A stretch of DNA of 64,000 bases from Novosphingobium sp. ST904 (GTDB lineage Bacteria > Pseudomonadota > Alphaproteobacteria > Sphingomonadales > Sphingomonadaceae): the NCBI RefSeq assembly GCF_001298105.1, contig NZ_LGJH01000157.1, positions 62,001 through 126,000 of the forward strand, in the 5' to 3' direction. The notes under the pieces were generated by a model, which searched no databases, was not told the origin of the DNA, and was given only the letters and a program-made list of their open reading frames with translations. The position numbers and the translations under genes are program-made. Within the stretch, counting starts at the first letter, position 1, and the number at the start of each line of letters is the position of its first letter. Positions 1-8,892 of this stretch are shown piece after piece.

Positions 1-1584
1 GTTGTGCTTGATGTTGTGAAGCAGCGCCGAAGGCACACCGGCGTTGCTGGAGGCCATGAAGATCGCCGTCCCCGGTACCCGCGCGGCAGAACCGTGGGCG
101 CTCTTGGCAAAGACGTTGAGCGGCAGCGCTGCCTCGGTCATGCGGTCGCGCATGAGGCGGCGGCCCTTGTTCCACGTCGTCAGCAAGGTGAAGGCGACGC
201 CGCCGATCAGCAGCGGGAACCAGCCGCCGTCCGGCACCTTGGTGGCGTTGGCGGCGAAGTAAGCCCCGTCGACCACGAAGAAAGTGACGATGACGGGCAC
301 CGCCAGCCACAGCTTCCAGCGCCACAGCACGATCAGCAGCACGGCCATGAGGCACGTGTCGATCAGCATCGCACCCGTAACGGCGATACCGTAAGCGGAC
401 GCAAGGTTCGACGAATTCTGGAACACCAGTACCAGCACGATCACGCCGGTCATCAGGGCCCAGTTCACGAACGGGATATAGATCTGCCCGACCTCGTGCT
501 CGCTGGTATGGCGAGTCGAGAGGCGCGGGATGAAGCCGAGTTGCATGGCCTGGTGGGTGATCGAGAACGCACCCGAAATCACCGCCTGGCTGGCGATGAA
601 GGTAGCGCAGGTCGCGAGAATCACCAGCGGCAGGCGCAGGTTTTCGGGAGCGAGATTGAAGAACGGGTTCTTCATCGCCTCTGCCGCCGCAGAATCGTCC
701 AGTCCGAGGATCATCGCCGCCTGGCCGAAGTAGTTTATCAGCAGGCAGGGCATGACCACGCCGAACCACGACAGCCGCAGTGGGCCGCGCCCGAAGTGGC
801 CCATGTCGGAATAGAGCGCCTCGGCCCCGGTAACGGCCAGCACGACCGAGCCGAGCGCCAGGAAACCCAGCACCTTGTCGGTCATGAAGAACTGGATCGC
901 GTACCACGGGTTCAGCGCCACCAGCACCGAAGGCATCTGCACGAGATGATAGATGCCGAGCACGGCAAGCACGGCGAAGTAGACCACCATGACCGGCGCG
1001 AAGAGCGCGCCGACCTTGGCGGTGCCGCTCTTCTGGATCACGAAGAGCGCGATCAGCAGCACCAGCGCGATGGGAAGTACCAGCGGTGCCAGCCGCGATT
1101 CGACCACGGTAAGGCCCTCGACCGCCGAAAGCACGGAAACCGCAGGCGTAATCATCGAATCGCCGTAGAACAGCGAAGTCGCGAAGACGCCGAGCAGGAC
1201 GACCAGCGGGCCATAGCGGGACTTGCGGATCGCGCCGGAAATCAGCGCAACAAGCGCGAGGCTTCCGCCCTGCCCCTTGTTGTCCGCCCGCATGAGGATA
1301 CCGACGTACTGGACCGAAACCACCAGCGTCATCGACCAGAAGATCAGGCTGACCACGCCGAGAATATGGAGTTCATCGATCGCCAGCGGATGCGGGCCGA
1401 CGAACGTTTCGCGGAACGCATAGAGCGGGCTGGTGCCGATGTCGCCGAACACGACGCCAACGGCGCCAAGTGCGAGCTTGGTTATATTGCCGGAACCATG
1501 TCCCCCGGCGGCGGGGGCTTTGCGCCCCGTCGCCGGATCGATCACCGTCGGAACGACAGCCGTGTCCGAACTTGCATCACTCAT
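1..1584 (-). CDS. kup: Kup-family potassium uptake protein (3' end outside window)
   Basis: Proton-coupled potassium importer of the inner membrane. 528 codons are visible from an ATG at 1584; no stop is reached, so roughly the last 100 residues of the usual 620-650 lie outside. The family signature GDIGTSPLY is at about residues 47-55, after a hydrophilic N-terminus, and is followed by SVQYVGILMRADNKGQGG and a run of hydrophobic segments (about 12 are expected) extending to near the window edge. The start gives the normal distance to the signature. It is transcribed away from the cytochrome c maturation operon's 3' end on the same strand, 105 bp downstream of ccmI. A 12-codon open frame ends at the start codon (see next entry). 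A very long antisense open frame here is only a GC-rich shadow. Confidence 0.95.
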   Translation of the reverse strand, partial: MSDASSDTAVVPTVIDPATGRKAPAAGGHGSGNITKLALGAVGVVFGDIGTSPLYAFRETFVGPHPLAIDELHILGVVSLIFWSMTLVVSVQYVGILMRADNKGQGGSLALVALISGAIRKSRYGPLVVLLGVFATSLFYGDSMITPAVSVLSAVEGLTVVESRLAPLVLPIALVLLIALFVIQKSGTAKVGALFAPVMVVYFAVLAVLGIYHLVQMPSVLVALNPWYAIQFFMTDKVLGFLALGSVVLAVTGAEALYSDMGHFGRGPLRLSWFGVVMPCLLINYFGQAAMILGLDDSAAAEAMKNPFFNLAPENLRLPLVILATCATFIASQAVISGAFSITHQAMQLGFIPRLSTRHTSEHEVGQIYIPFVNWALMTGVIVLVLVFQNSSNLASAYGIAVTGAMLIDTCLMAVLLIVLWRWKLWLAVPVIVTFFVVDGAYFAANATKVPDGGWFPLLIGGVAFTLLTTWNKGRRLMRDRMTEAALPLNVFAKSAHGSAARVPGTAIFMASSNAGVPSALLHNIKHN

Positions 1585-1619
1585 TCCAGCGCCCCGTAAT
1601 GGACTTGTCGCGTCAGCAT
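1581..1619 (-). other. Possible 12-codon leader ORF coupled to kup
   Basis: An ATG at 1619 opens a frame coding for MLTRQVHYGALE. Its TGA overlaps the kup ATG as ATGA, the arrangement used for translational coupling. A GGTGA motif lies just upstream. Such short frames are common by chance, and no known family fits, so this is only a candidate. Confidence 0.2.
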
Positions 1620-1689
1620 TTCACCGCCCCGACAAGCGCCCGCCGTTAGCAGCATGATAAGAGCCTAGCAACGACCGTTAGCGCTGCGT

Positions 1690-2358
1690 TCATGGGCGGG
1701 CCGACATGTCCTCGGGATTCTGCCCGGAGGACTGGCTGGCAATGAAGGCGTCCAGCCGCTGCAATTGCTGCGCCAGCGGGCCGCGCCAACCGGCATCGGC
1801 CGGAGCGTGTTCGAGAAGATCGGCCCAGAGCGCCCGCGCTTCCGGCAGCTTTCCGGACTGCGCCATGGCAAGGCCGAGGAAGTAGGGAGGCCCCGGCGCC
1901 TTCGGATCGGCCGCTCCCGCCTGGCGATAGGCATAGAGCGAGGCCGGTGTCAGTACGCCTTCCGAGTGGGCGACGAGCACGTTACCGAGCGCCAGCCAGC
2001 CCTCAGAATTCCTGGGATCGTCCTCGATCGCGCCGCGCAGCAGGCCGGCGGCGTCGATGTAGTGACCGTTGCGGGCAAGGCCGTCGGAGATCACCACCCA
2101 GCGATTGCTGGTCGGAATGCCCTCGCGGCTCAGCTTGCCGCGCGCCTCCACGAAGAATTCGCCGGCCTCGGTGTCCTGCGCCTCGGCCGCCTCCTTGGGC
2201 GCGCCGGGCTCGCTGGGGCGCCCCTGCGCGGCATAGCCCGCAATCCCCAGCATCAGTGCGGCAGCAATGGCCTCACGCCCGCCCCTCGGCGCCTTGAACA
2301 CGAACACGATCAGCACGAAGGAAACGATCGCGAGCAGCGCGACGAAGACCCAGGTCAC
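1690..2358 (-). CDS. ccmI: Cytochrome c maturation TPR protein CcmI
   Basis: Apocytochrome c chaperone that presents the haem-binding segment to the CcmF/CcmH ligation complex in the periplasm. The 222-residue product has hydrophobic segments at about 3-22 and 28-45, then a periplasmic TPR region at about 70-215 (for example GWLALGNVLVAHSEG and PYFLGLAMAQSGKLPEARAL). I start at the GTG at 2358, which overlaps the ccmH stop as GTGA; the frame stays open further upstream, but that part lies inside ccmH and looks like shadow sequence. It is shorter than enterobacterial CcmI and fits the compact alphaproteobacterial or NrfG-like type. Last gene of the ccm operon. Confidence 0.85.
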   Translation of the reverse strand: MTWVFVALLAIVSFVLIVFVFKAPRGGREAIAAALMLGIAGYAAQGRPSEPGAPKEAAEAQDTEAGEFFVEARGKLSREGIPTSNRWVVISDGLARNGHYIDAAGLLRGAIEDDPRNSEGWLALGNVLVAHSEGVLTPASLYAYRQAGAADPKAPGPPYFLGLAMAQSGKLPEARALWADLLEHAPADAGWRGPLAQQLQRLDAFIASQSSGQNPEDMSARP

Positions 2359-2792
2359 AGCGAATCTCCCGGCACCGGGCCGCCCCGTCGGAACCGTTTG
2401 CGTAGCAGCAATGCCGCCAGCGCCAGCAGGAACAGCGGCACCGCAAACAACGGCCAGGTCAGCGCCGTCAGTTGCGGGGCATAACTGACATAGTCTCCGT
2501 AGCGTTCGATCAGCCAGCCACGAATCGCTTCGGGGTCCTCCCCGGCAGCGATCCGCTCCCGCACGAGCGAGCGCATGGAACCGGCGATGGGTGCGTCCGA
2601 ATCGGCGATCGACTGTCCCTGGCACTGCAGGCAACGCAGCGTTTCCATCAACGTCTGGGCCTGTTGTTCCTTTGCGGGATCGTCAAGCTGGCGATAGGCA
2701 TAAGGCGCGGTGGACTGCTCCTCCTGCGCCGCCGCGGGCAAGGCGGTCCACATGATCAGTGTCAGCAGCAATGCCGCGAAGAAACGGGTCAC
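2355..2792 (-). CDS. ccmH: Cytochrome c maturation protein CcmH
   Basis: Thioredoxin-fold-free thiol oxidoreductase of the haem-ligation module; its cysteine pair reduces apocytochrome c. The 145-residue protein has a signal peptide at 1-22 ending in PAAAQ, the family motif LRCLQCQ with cysteines at about 54 and 57, and one C-terminal membrane segment at about 106-128 followed by basic residues. This is the short CcmH (CycL) form, with the TPR part encoded separately by ccmI. It overlaps ccmG by 4 bp upstream and ccmI by 3 bp downstream, so the genes are translationally coupled. Confidence 0.95.
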   Translation of the reverse strand: MTRFFAALLLTLIMWTALPAAAQEEQSTAPYAYRQLDDPAKEQQAQTLMETLRCLQCQGQSIADSDAPIAGSMRSLVRERIAAGEDPEAIRGWLIERYGDYVSYAPQLTALTWPLFAVPLFLLALAALLLRKRFRRGGPVPGDSL

Positions 2793-3340
2793 TGGCTCGC
2801 TTCCTTGAGCTTTTCGAGAATCAGCGGGATCTGGTCCGGCCTGATTTCGCCGATGTGCTGGTAGCGGATCACGCCCTTGCCATCGATCACGTAAGTCTCA
2901 GGCACGCCTGACGAACCGAGCGACAACTGCACCTTGCCGTCGTCATCCGCACCGACCCGCTTGTAGGGATCGCCGTTTTCCTCGAGGAACCCTTGCAACG
3001 CCTCGGTGCTGTCCCTCACCGATATGCCCTCGATCGGGACTCCGGCCCGGGCCAGGGCTCCCAGTTGCGGCGCCTCGACACGGCAGGGAATGCACCAGGA
3101 GGCGAAGATGTTGACGAGATGGGGCTTGCCGTCAGCCATATCCGCACTGTTCAGTCCAGGCCGATCCGGCAATGCCGCGGGCAGGGAGAACGCCGGCATC
3201 GGCTTGCCGACAAGCGTGCTGGCCACGGTCTTGTCGGCCGGGCGATAGAGCCCGAGCATGACAAGCGCCACGAACGCCACGAACAGCGCCAGAGGCAGCC
3301 AGATCGCCCAGCGAGGCGCCTTGGCGGACGGTTCGCTCAT
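2789..3340 (-). CDS. ccmG: Thiol:disulfide interchange protein CcmG/DsbE
   Basis: Membrane-anchored periplasmic thioredoxin that keeps CcmH or apocytochrome c thiols reduced. 183 residues: one N-terminal anchor at about 12-31, then a thioredoxin fold with the active site SWCIPC (cysteines about 83 and 86) and the cis-proline region GVPETYVID. The motif VNIFASWC is typical of CcmG rather than general DsbA. It overlaps ccmF by 4 bp (ATGA) and ccmH by 4 bp. Confidence 0.95.
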   Translation of the reverse strand: MSEPSAKAPRWAIWLPLALFVAFVALVMLGLYRPADKTVASTLVGKPMPAFSLPAALPDRPGLNSADMADGKPHLVNIFASWCIPCRVEAPQLGALARAGVPIEGISVRDSTEALQGFLEENGDPYKRVGADDDGKVQLSLGSSGVPETYVIDGKGVIRYQHIGEIRPDQIPLILEKLKEASQ

Positions 3341-5301
3341 GAGCGCTCTCCCAGCTGGGCCTGACGTTCGCGGCGGTACGCGATCTTGTCACGGGCGAAG
3401 ATACGGCGAAGGTCGCTCGCCACGCGGCCAAGCAGGGCCAGGAAGCCGCCCAGTGCAATCATCAGACCGCCAAGCCAGATCATCGTCACGAAAGGTTTCC
3501 ACCACAAGCGAAGCTGCCAGCGCCCATCCTCGGCTTCTCCGCCCAGAACCGCATAAAGCTGCCCGTTCCAGCGCGTCAGCAATGCCGATTCGCTGGTCTG
3601 CTGCGGCGGCGCCCAGAAACTGCGCGATTGCGGATCGATCTGAATCACCCGCCCGGTATCGCCATAACGCACGAGCAGCCGCGCTTCGAGCGCCGTCCAG
3701 TTCGGCCCTGCCACCGGTTCCACGGTATCGAGTTTCACCTGCCACGGCCCGACTTCGGTAACGTCGCCGGCCTTCACCGCGACAAGCTTCTCGATCGAGA
3801 ACGCGCTTTCGCAGCTCATCCCCAGTAGCGACACGGCAATACCGAGATGCGCCACCACCATGCCCCAGATCGGCAACGGCGTGCGGCGCAGGTTCCGCCC
3901 CTTGAGCGGCAGGACGCTGGCCCATCCCAGGCCTAGCGCCAGCGCGAAGCCCAGCGTCGACAACAGCGAGACACCGCCGATCGCCACCATGGCAATCATT
4001 CCCGCAACGATCAGCATGGCCGGGATCACCAGAGCCTTGCCGATGCGCGGGAACGAATCGCGCCTCCAGCGCAGCAGCGGCCCCACCATCAGCACGATCA
4101 GCATCGGAACCGCGAAAAGCGCGCCCATCGGATTGAAATAGGGCGGCCCGACGGAGACTTTCGCACCCATCGCCTCGGCCACCAGCGGATAGAGCGTGCC
4201 GAACAGGACGATGCCGAGAATCGCCGAAAGCATGACGTTGTTGAACACGAGAGCGCCCTCGCGGCTGACGACGGCAAAGCGCTCGCCTTCGGTCACGGTC
4301 GCCGCGCGCAGGGCAAACAAGATGAGCGCTCCGCCGATATTGATCGCCAGCAGCGCAAGGATGAAAGATCCGCGCTCGGGGTCGACCGCGAAAGCATGGA
4401 CGCTGGTCAGAATGCCCGAACGCACGAGGAAAGTGCCGATCATCGACATCGAGAACGCCACCACCCCGAGCATCATCGTCCAGGCGCGCAGCGCATTGCG
4501 CGCCGCCAGCACGCTGACCGAATGGAGCAAGGCTGTTGCCGCCAGCCATGGCATCAACGAGGCGTTCTCGACCGGATCCCAGAACCACCAGCCGCCCCAG
4601 CCAAGTTCGTAATAGGCCCAGTAGGAGCCGGCCGTAATGCCGACCGTCAGGAAAATCCATGCGCCCAGCACCCACGGGCGCATGGCCCTTGCAAAGGCAG
4701 GGCCGACTTCCCGCGTGACGAGCGCGCCGATCGCGAAACTGAAGGCTACGGACAGGCCGACATAGCCGAGATAGAGCGTGGGCGGATGGAACGCGAGGCC
4801 GAGATCCTGAAGCAGCGGGTTGAGTCCATTGCCCTCCTGCGGAACCGGCAGCAGCCGTTCGAACGGATTCGAGGCGATCAGCAGGAAGGCATAGAAGCCG
4901 AGGCTGACGAAAGCCTGCCCCGCGAGCGTCGCCAGCATGGTCGGCTCCGGCAGCCGCTTCTCCACGAGCGCCACGAACCCGCCAGCCACACCCATGACGG
5001 TGACCCAGAGCAGCATCGAGCCCTCGTGGTTACCCCAGGTTCCGGCGATCTTGAAGATCAGCGGCTTCATCGAATGCGAGTTCATCGCCACCAGCTTCAC
5101 CGAAAGGTCGGTGGAAGCGAACAGGTCGACGAGGGCCATGAAGGCAACGAGAGCCAGAAGGCCCTGCACGACGGCGACGGGACGCACGATGCCCGCCAGC
5201 GATGCCCCGCGCGCCGTCAGCGAAAGAGCACCCGCGATCAGTTGCAGGCCAGCGAGTGCAGCGGCCAGCCAAAGCGCTGCAAGTCCGAGTTCCGCGATCA
5301 T
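3337..5301 (-). CDS. ccmF: Haem lyase subunit CcmF
   Basis: Core of the cytochrome c haem lyase: receives haem from holo-CcmE and ligates it to apocytochrome c on the periplasmic side. 654 residues, the full family length, with many membrane segments. The tryptophan-rich haem-handling WWD motif is at about 235-252 (WGGWWFWDPVENASLM), and FHPPTLYLGYVG at about 171-183 is the usual preceding signature. It starts 10 bp after ccmE and overlaps ccmG by 4 bp. A second open frame inside it on the same strand is shadow. Confidence 0.97.
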   Translation of the reverse strand: MIAELGLAALWLAAALAGLQLIAGALSLTARGASLAGIVRPVAVVQGLLALVAFMALVDLFASTDLSVKLVAMNSHSMKPLIFKIAGTWGNHEGSMLLWVTVMGVAGGFVALVEKRLPEPTMLATLAGQAFVSLGFYAFLLIASNPFERLLPVPQEGNGLNPLLQDLGLAFHPPTLYLGYVGLSVAFSFAIGALVTREVGPAFARAMRPWVLGAWIFLTVGITAGSYWAYYELGWGGWWFWDPVENASLMPWLAATALLHSVSVLAARNALRAWTMMLGVVAFSMSMIGTFLVRSGILTSVHAFAVDPERGSFILALLAINIGGALILFALRAATVTEGERFAVVSREGALVFNNVMLSAILGIVLFGTLYPLVAEAMGAKVSVGPPYFNPMGALFAVPMLIVLMVGPLLRWRRDSFPRIGKALVIPAMLIVAGMIAMVAIGGVSLLSTLGFALALGLGWASVLPLKGRNLRRTPLPIWGMVVAHLGIAVSLLGMSCESAFSIEKLVAVKAGDVTEVGPWQVKLDTVEPVAGPNWTALEARLLVRYGDTGRVIQIDPQSRSFWAPPQQTSESALLTRWNGQLYAVLGGEAEDGRWQLRLWWKPFVTMIWLGGLMIALGGFLALLGRVASDLRRIFARDKIAYRRERQAQLGERS

Positions 5302-5311
5302 TTCGACTGGT

Positions 5312-5793
5312 TCATTTCGTCTCGCGCATGACCTGCTCGGCCTGTTCCCTGCTCATGTCCTGCATTTCACGCGGCACGTAGTTCTCGTCATGCTTGGCCA
5401 GGAGATTGTCAGCCTGGAAGGTTCCGCCCGCGTCCAGATGGCCCTCCGCCACGACGCCCGAGCCTTCCACGAAAAGCGAAGGAACGATGCCCTTGAACCG
5501 CACGGGAACATGCGCCTTGCCGTCCTGCACGGCAAAGGCGATCGTCACCCCATCGGCCTCCGTCCTCAGCGACCCCTTCTCCACCATGCCGCCAAGGCGC
5601 ATGCCCGGCCCGGCTCCGGCGGATTGGCCACGATTTCGCTCGGCACATAGAAATAGCTCGCCTGGTTACGCAGCGCCCAGGCTGCAAGCAGGCCCGCACC
5701 GATCAGCACCACCAGCGCGATCACCAGCAGGATCAGCCTCTGATGTTTCGCCTTGATCCCCGACGTCTTTGGAATTCCCGAAATCGCGGCCAC
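5312..5793 (-). CDS. ccmE: Haem chaperone CcmE (frameshifted in this sequence)
   Basis: Periplasmic chaperone that binds haem covalently and hands it to CcmF. The N-terminal frame starts at a GTG (5793) and encodes a membrane anchor (RLILLVIALVVLIGAGLLAA) and the start of the beta-barrel (QASYFYVPSEIVANPPEPGR). The rest, from MRLGGMVEKGS to the end, is in another frame and keeps the haem-binding histidine in LAKHDENY. One base is missing near 5602/5603; restoring it gives about 160 residues, the normal size. The surrounding operon is intact, so I treat this as one gene with a probable read error. It starts 2 bp after ccmD and ends 10 bp before ccmF. Confidence 0.85.
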
Positions 5794-5795
5794 CG

Positions 5796-5936
5796 TCAGC
5801 GCTTCCTCGCTTCGTCGCGGCGCTTTTCCGCGCGCTTCATCGACAGCAGCGACCAGGCGACCATCGCCGCGGTCGCACCCACGCCGATTGCATAAGCGGC
5901 CATCACGAAAACCCAGGGGTCCATCGTCTCGCGCAT
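5796..5936 (-). CDS. ccmD: Haem exporter small subunit CcmD
   Basis: Small membrane protein that helps release holo-CcmE from the CcmABC complex. 46 residues: a short N-terminus (MDPWVFVMAAYAIG), one membrane helix, then the charged tail KRAEKRRDEARKR, the usual CcmD layout. It sits between ccmC and ccmE, the conserved place. The start could be the ATG at 5936 or the one at 5924. Confidence 0.85.
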   Translation of the reverse strand: MRETMDPWVFVMAAYAIGVGATAAMVAWSLLSMKRAEKRRDEARKR

Positions 5937-5960
5937 CAGTTCGTCCCCCACTCCATCGTC

Positions 5961-6689
5961 TCAGTATGCCTCGCTCAGCGCCTTGCGCCGTAAGCGGGCC
6001 TCCGCCTGCTGGTTGGCCAGAATCGCCCTCATCCGGGCCAGTACGCAACCTGCGAAGAGCAAGGTGAAGCCAAGCATCGCGAAAAGCAGCGGCCAGAGGA
6101 ACTCCCCCGACATGGCCGACTTGCCGACCGTGATCGATGGCGCCTGATGCTGGCTGTTCCACCAGATCACCGAATAATGGATGATGGGAATGTTCACCGC
6201 GCCAACCAGGCCGAAGATCGCCGGGGCGCGGTTCTGTCCGCCGTCGGAAGCCTCGCTCGCTTGCGAAAGCGCCATCCAGCCGAAATAGAGGAACAAGAGC
6301 ACCAGCATGCTGGTAAGGCGCCCGTCCCACACCCACCAGGTGCCCCAGGCCGGCCGCCCCCAGAGGGAGCCGGTAACGAGGCAGACCGCGGTGAAGACCG
6401 AACCGGGTACGGCACAGGCCCGCGCTGCAATCGCCGCGAGCGGGTGGCGCCAGACGAGTTCGGTGAAGCTGGCTGCGGCGATACCCATCCAACCGGCCAT
6501 GCCGAGCCAGGCTGCGGGAACATGAAGGTAGACGATTCGCACCGTTTCGCCCTGAAGGCGTTCAGCCGGACCGAAGAACAGCCCCCATCCCAAAGCAGCC
6601 AGGGCAACGAGGATTCCCGCCCCCATGCAAAGCGGCATCAGCCAACGGGCGATGCGCAGGAAGCGGGCGGGATTGGCAAAGCCGTGCAT
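5961..6689 (-). CDS. ccmC: Haem exporter/haem handling protein CcmC
   Basis: Loads haem onto CcmE at the periplasmic face. 242 residues with six predicted membrane segments and the tryptophan-rich motif WGTWWVWDGRLTS at about 115-127. Histidines expected to hold haem are in IVYLHVPAAW and in PIIHYSVIWW. It is the first ccm gene here: the ATP-binding partner genes ccmA and ccmB are not upstream, where tRNA-His is found instead, so they must lie elsewhere. Confidence 0.97.
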   Translation of the reverse strand: MHGFANPARFLRIARWLMPLCMGAGILVALAALGWGLFFGPAERLQGETVRIVYLHVPAAWLGMAGWMGIAAASFTELVWRHPLAAIAARACAVPGSVFTAVCLVTGSLWGRPAWGTWWVWDGRLTSMLVLLFLYFGWMALSQASEASDGGQNRAPAIFGLVGAVNIPIIHYSVIWWNSQHQAPSITVGKSAMSGEFLWPLLFAMLGFTLLFAGCVLARMRAILANQQAEARLRRKALSEAY

Positions 6690-6796
6690 GTCAGGAGGCT
6701 TCTATCGTTCGCGGTGAAAGGAGCAAGTGGCCTAAGTGAAAGCGCTGCGCTTTTCACCCAGCAAATGCCCCATGGCACGATGGATAAAAGATAAAA

Positions 6797-6873
6797 TGGG
6801 GCGATCGATGGGGTTCGAACCACGACCTCCGGTACCACAAACCGGCGCTCTAACCAACTGAGCTACGATCGCC
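6797..6873 (-). tRNA. tRNA-His (GTG)
   Basis: Full cloverleaf on the minus strand: acceptor GCGATCG/CGATCGC, D-arm GCTC..GAGC, anticodon loop TTGTGGT (anticodon GTG) on stem CCGGT/ACCGG, T-loop TTCGAAC, and an encoded CCA (6797-6799). An extra G at position -1 (6873) faces C73 (6800), the standard histidine identity pair. This pair is lost in the Rhizobiales/Rhodobacterales/Caulobacterales group, so its presence supports a sphingomonad. Confidence 0.97.
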
Positions 6874-7031
6874 ACACGAGAAAACACAGGCATCGCCGTG
6901 TCTTTCCAAAGCCCCGCTTCCGTTTCGCTGCGAAGCGACCGTTGCGGGAGCGCGCCCTTTGCACAAGGTTTGCCGACTTGAAAAGCAAAAAGTCGAGGTC
7001 GAACGCAAAAAATCGGAACGAGGCCGATCCA

Positions 7032-7706
7032 ATGCAATTTTACCGGCATGATCCCCCCGCTAAAGCAGGGCTCATGAATGCTCCCGGCGAATCATCTGGC
7101 CAGATCCTGCTCGCACGTTCCGGCGTGCAACGCTTCCCATCCTCGAGGCTCGACCTGTTCGTTCTGCGCGATTTCCTCAAGGAGGCGGAATGCGAAGAGC
7201 TCGTCGCCCTGATCGAGGCGCGGCATCGCCCGTCCACGATCGCCAACTTCAATGGCGACAATGCCTTTCGCACCAGTTCCACCTGCGACCTCTCGCCCGA
7301 TTTTCCCGCGGTTGCGGCACTGGCTGAGAAGCTGTCGAAACTGTCGGGGATCGACCCTGCCCACGCCGAGCCGCTGCAAGGGCAGCGCTACGAGGTAGGG
7401 CAGGAGTTCAAGGCCCACACCGACTATTTCGAGCCCAACAATGACGACTACAAGAAGTACTGCACCGTATCCGGCCAGCGCACCTGGACCTTCATGATCT
7501 ACCTCAACACGGTAGAAGCCGGCGGCGCGACGCGGTTCAAGGTGATCGACAAACTGGTCCAGCCGGAACGCGGCAAGCTCATCGCCTGGAACAATCGCCG
7601 CCCGGACGGCACACTCAATCCCGCAACGCTTCATCACGCCATGAAAGTGCGCAAGGGACTCAAGTACGTCATCACCCAGTGGTATCGTGAAAAGCCCTGG
7701 GGATGA
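7032..7706 (+). CDS. 2OG-Fe(II) oxygenase (prolyl 4-hydroxylase-like)
   Basis: Iron- and 2-oxoglutarate-dependent dioxygenase of the P4Hc family. About 224 residues: the iron ligands are HTD at about 129-131 (FKAHTDYFEP) and a histidine at about 202 (LHHAMKV), and KGLKYVITQWYRE supplies the 2-oxoglutarate-binding lysine. The family hydroxylates proline or other residues in proteins or small molecules; the substrate cannot be read from the sequence. Start is ATG 7032 or 7074 (the latter has AGGG upstream). It stands alone and converges with sodC. Confidence 0.85.
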   Translation: MQFYRHDPPAKAGLMNAPGESSGQILLARSGVQRFPSSRLDLFVLRDFLKEAECEELVALIEARHRPSTIANFNGDNAFRTSSTCDLSPDFPAVAALAEKLSKLSGIDPAHAEPLQGQRYEVGQEFKAHTDYFEPNNDDYKKYCTVSGQRTWTFMIYLNTVEAGGATRFKVIDKLVQPERGKLIAWNNRRPDGTLNPATLHHAMKVRKGLKYVITQWYREKPWG

Positions 7707-7765
7707 CGGTTCGAGGATGAGCGGCCGAGGAGTGGCACCCCGCCGGTCCCCAGCCGCTTGGGCAT

Positions 7766-8317
7766 TTACTTCGGCGCGCTGATCACGGCGCAGGCGATGC
7801 GGCCGCCGGCGTTGCCCGCGGGCTGGCTGGTATAGTCGTCAGGGTCGGCATGGATCACCAGGGCCGAACCATCGGCATCCGCAAGAGACTTGGCGCCCGC
7901 CGCAAGGGTCACGCCCGTGTTCAGAACCTGTGCCTTGAGCAGACCGTCAGTCCCGACATGCTGGTTCGGCATGTCTCCGCCATGCGGACCGCCCATGACC
8001 ATGAGGCCGTGCTTGTGCTCGCCGCCGGTGAAGTGACCGCCCGCCGTCGTGAATTTCTGGGCAGGATCACACAGGCCCTTCTCATGGAAATGGAAACCGT
8101 GATCGCCGGCGGGCAGTCCCTTCAGGTCGGTCGTCACGAGGACGCCAGCAGGCGTGTCCTGCAGCATCACCATTCCAAGCGACTTGCCGTCGAGGCCGAT
8201 CACGTCTGCATGAACCATCGGACCGCTCGCGGCGGCAGGCGCGGTATCCTGGGCAAGTGCCTGGCCGGCCACGACAGCGGCACCACATGCCGCCAGGATT
8301 TTCAGGGTACGGATCAT
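7766..8317 (-). CDS. sodC: Periplasmic Cu/Zn superoxide dismutase
   Basis: Converts superoxide to peroxide and oxygen in the periplasm. 183 residues: signal peptide at about 1-22 ending in AGQALAQ, then the Cu/Zn fold with HGFHFHEKG (copper histidines), the zinc loop GGHFTGGEHKHG, and the C-terminal GNAGGRIACAVI containing the disulfide cysteine and active-site arginine. GGAGAAG-like Shine-Dalgarno (GGAGAAG) lies just before the ATG at 8317, deciding the start over the longer open frame upstream. Single gene. Confidence 0.95.
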   Translation of the reverse strand: MIRTLKILAACGAAVVAGQALAQDTAPAAASGPMVHADVIGLDGKSLGMVMLQDTPAGVLVTTDLKGLPAGDHGFHFHEKGLCDPAQKFTTAGGHFTGGEHKHGLMVMGGPHGGDMPNQHVGTDGLLKAQVLNTGVTLAAGAKSLADADGSALVIHADPDDYTSQPAGNAGGRIACAVISAPK

Positions 8318-8509
8318 TGCGCTTCTCCATTTGCGAGCCGGTTCACCGGCATCTGCGAACTTCCGCCGCCCTGCCCTTACGGATTTTCCGCAGGGCAAAG
8401 GCGCGCGGTGACTGACCGTTAACGATATTGGCCGAAATTGGCTCCGAGAACTCAATGGCCGAAAATCAAGCGGCCAGAAAATCCCTCGGGAAGCCAAGGA
8501 CATCGCACA

Positions 8510-8857
8510 GTGAACGCACCGCTCGCAAGGCTCAAGGCCTGCTCTCCGCAGGCGCGGGACGAACGGCGGAGGGAAGACCGCCACATAACGTGCCACGAGG
8601 CAACACTCGAATCGCTTCGTGGCGGCTGCATGGGCGTGCAACTCGCCGACGTTTCCGCCCACGGATGTAGCGTGCGCGGTGAAGCGACATGGCTGCGGCA
8701 AGGCGCCTTTGTTTCGATTCGCCTCGGCACGAGCGCGAAACTGGACGCCATCGTCCGCTGGGTGCGCGGCGACGCGGCAGGCATGGAGTTCCTGCATCCG
8801 GTCCCGGCCGACCGATTCGACTGGCACGACCTGATGGATTTCGGGTTCGAAGCCTGA
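8510..8857 (+). CDS. PilZ-domain protein (putative c-di-GMP receptor)
   Basis: Small cytoplasmic protein made almost wholly of a PilZ domain, which binds cyclic di-GMP and changes motility or surface behaviour through partner proteins. 115 residues from a GTG at 8510 with AAGGA 9 bp upstream. The N-terminal arginine cluster DERRREDR and the later DVSAHGC fit the RxxxR and D/NxSxxG nucleotide-binding motifs. Followed by GAFVSIRLG and IVRWVRGDAAGMEF, the usual strands. A longer in-frame start at 8438 has no ribosome site. No partner gene is adjacent. Confidence 0.8.
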   Translation: MNAPLARLKACSPQARDERRREDRHITCHEATLESLRGGCMGVQLADVSAHGCSVRGEATWLRQGAFVSIRLGTSAKLDAIVRWVRGDAAGMEFLHPVPADRFDWHDLMDFGFEA

Positions 8858-8892
8858 CCGTCAGGATGCCGCATCTGCAGCAGGCAACAAAA

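Noticed and set aside
4..1599. A very long open frame opposite kup
   Set aside because: The predicted protein is arginine-, histidine- and glutamine-rich without any fold; it mirrors kup codons in GC-rich DNA. The same applies to long frames opposite bamA, rseP/dxr, aroA, ydbH and purB.
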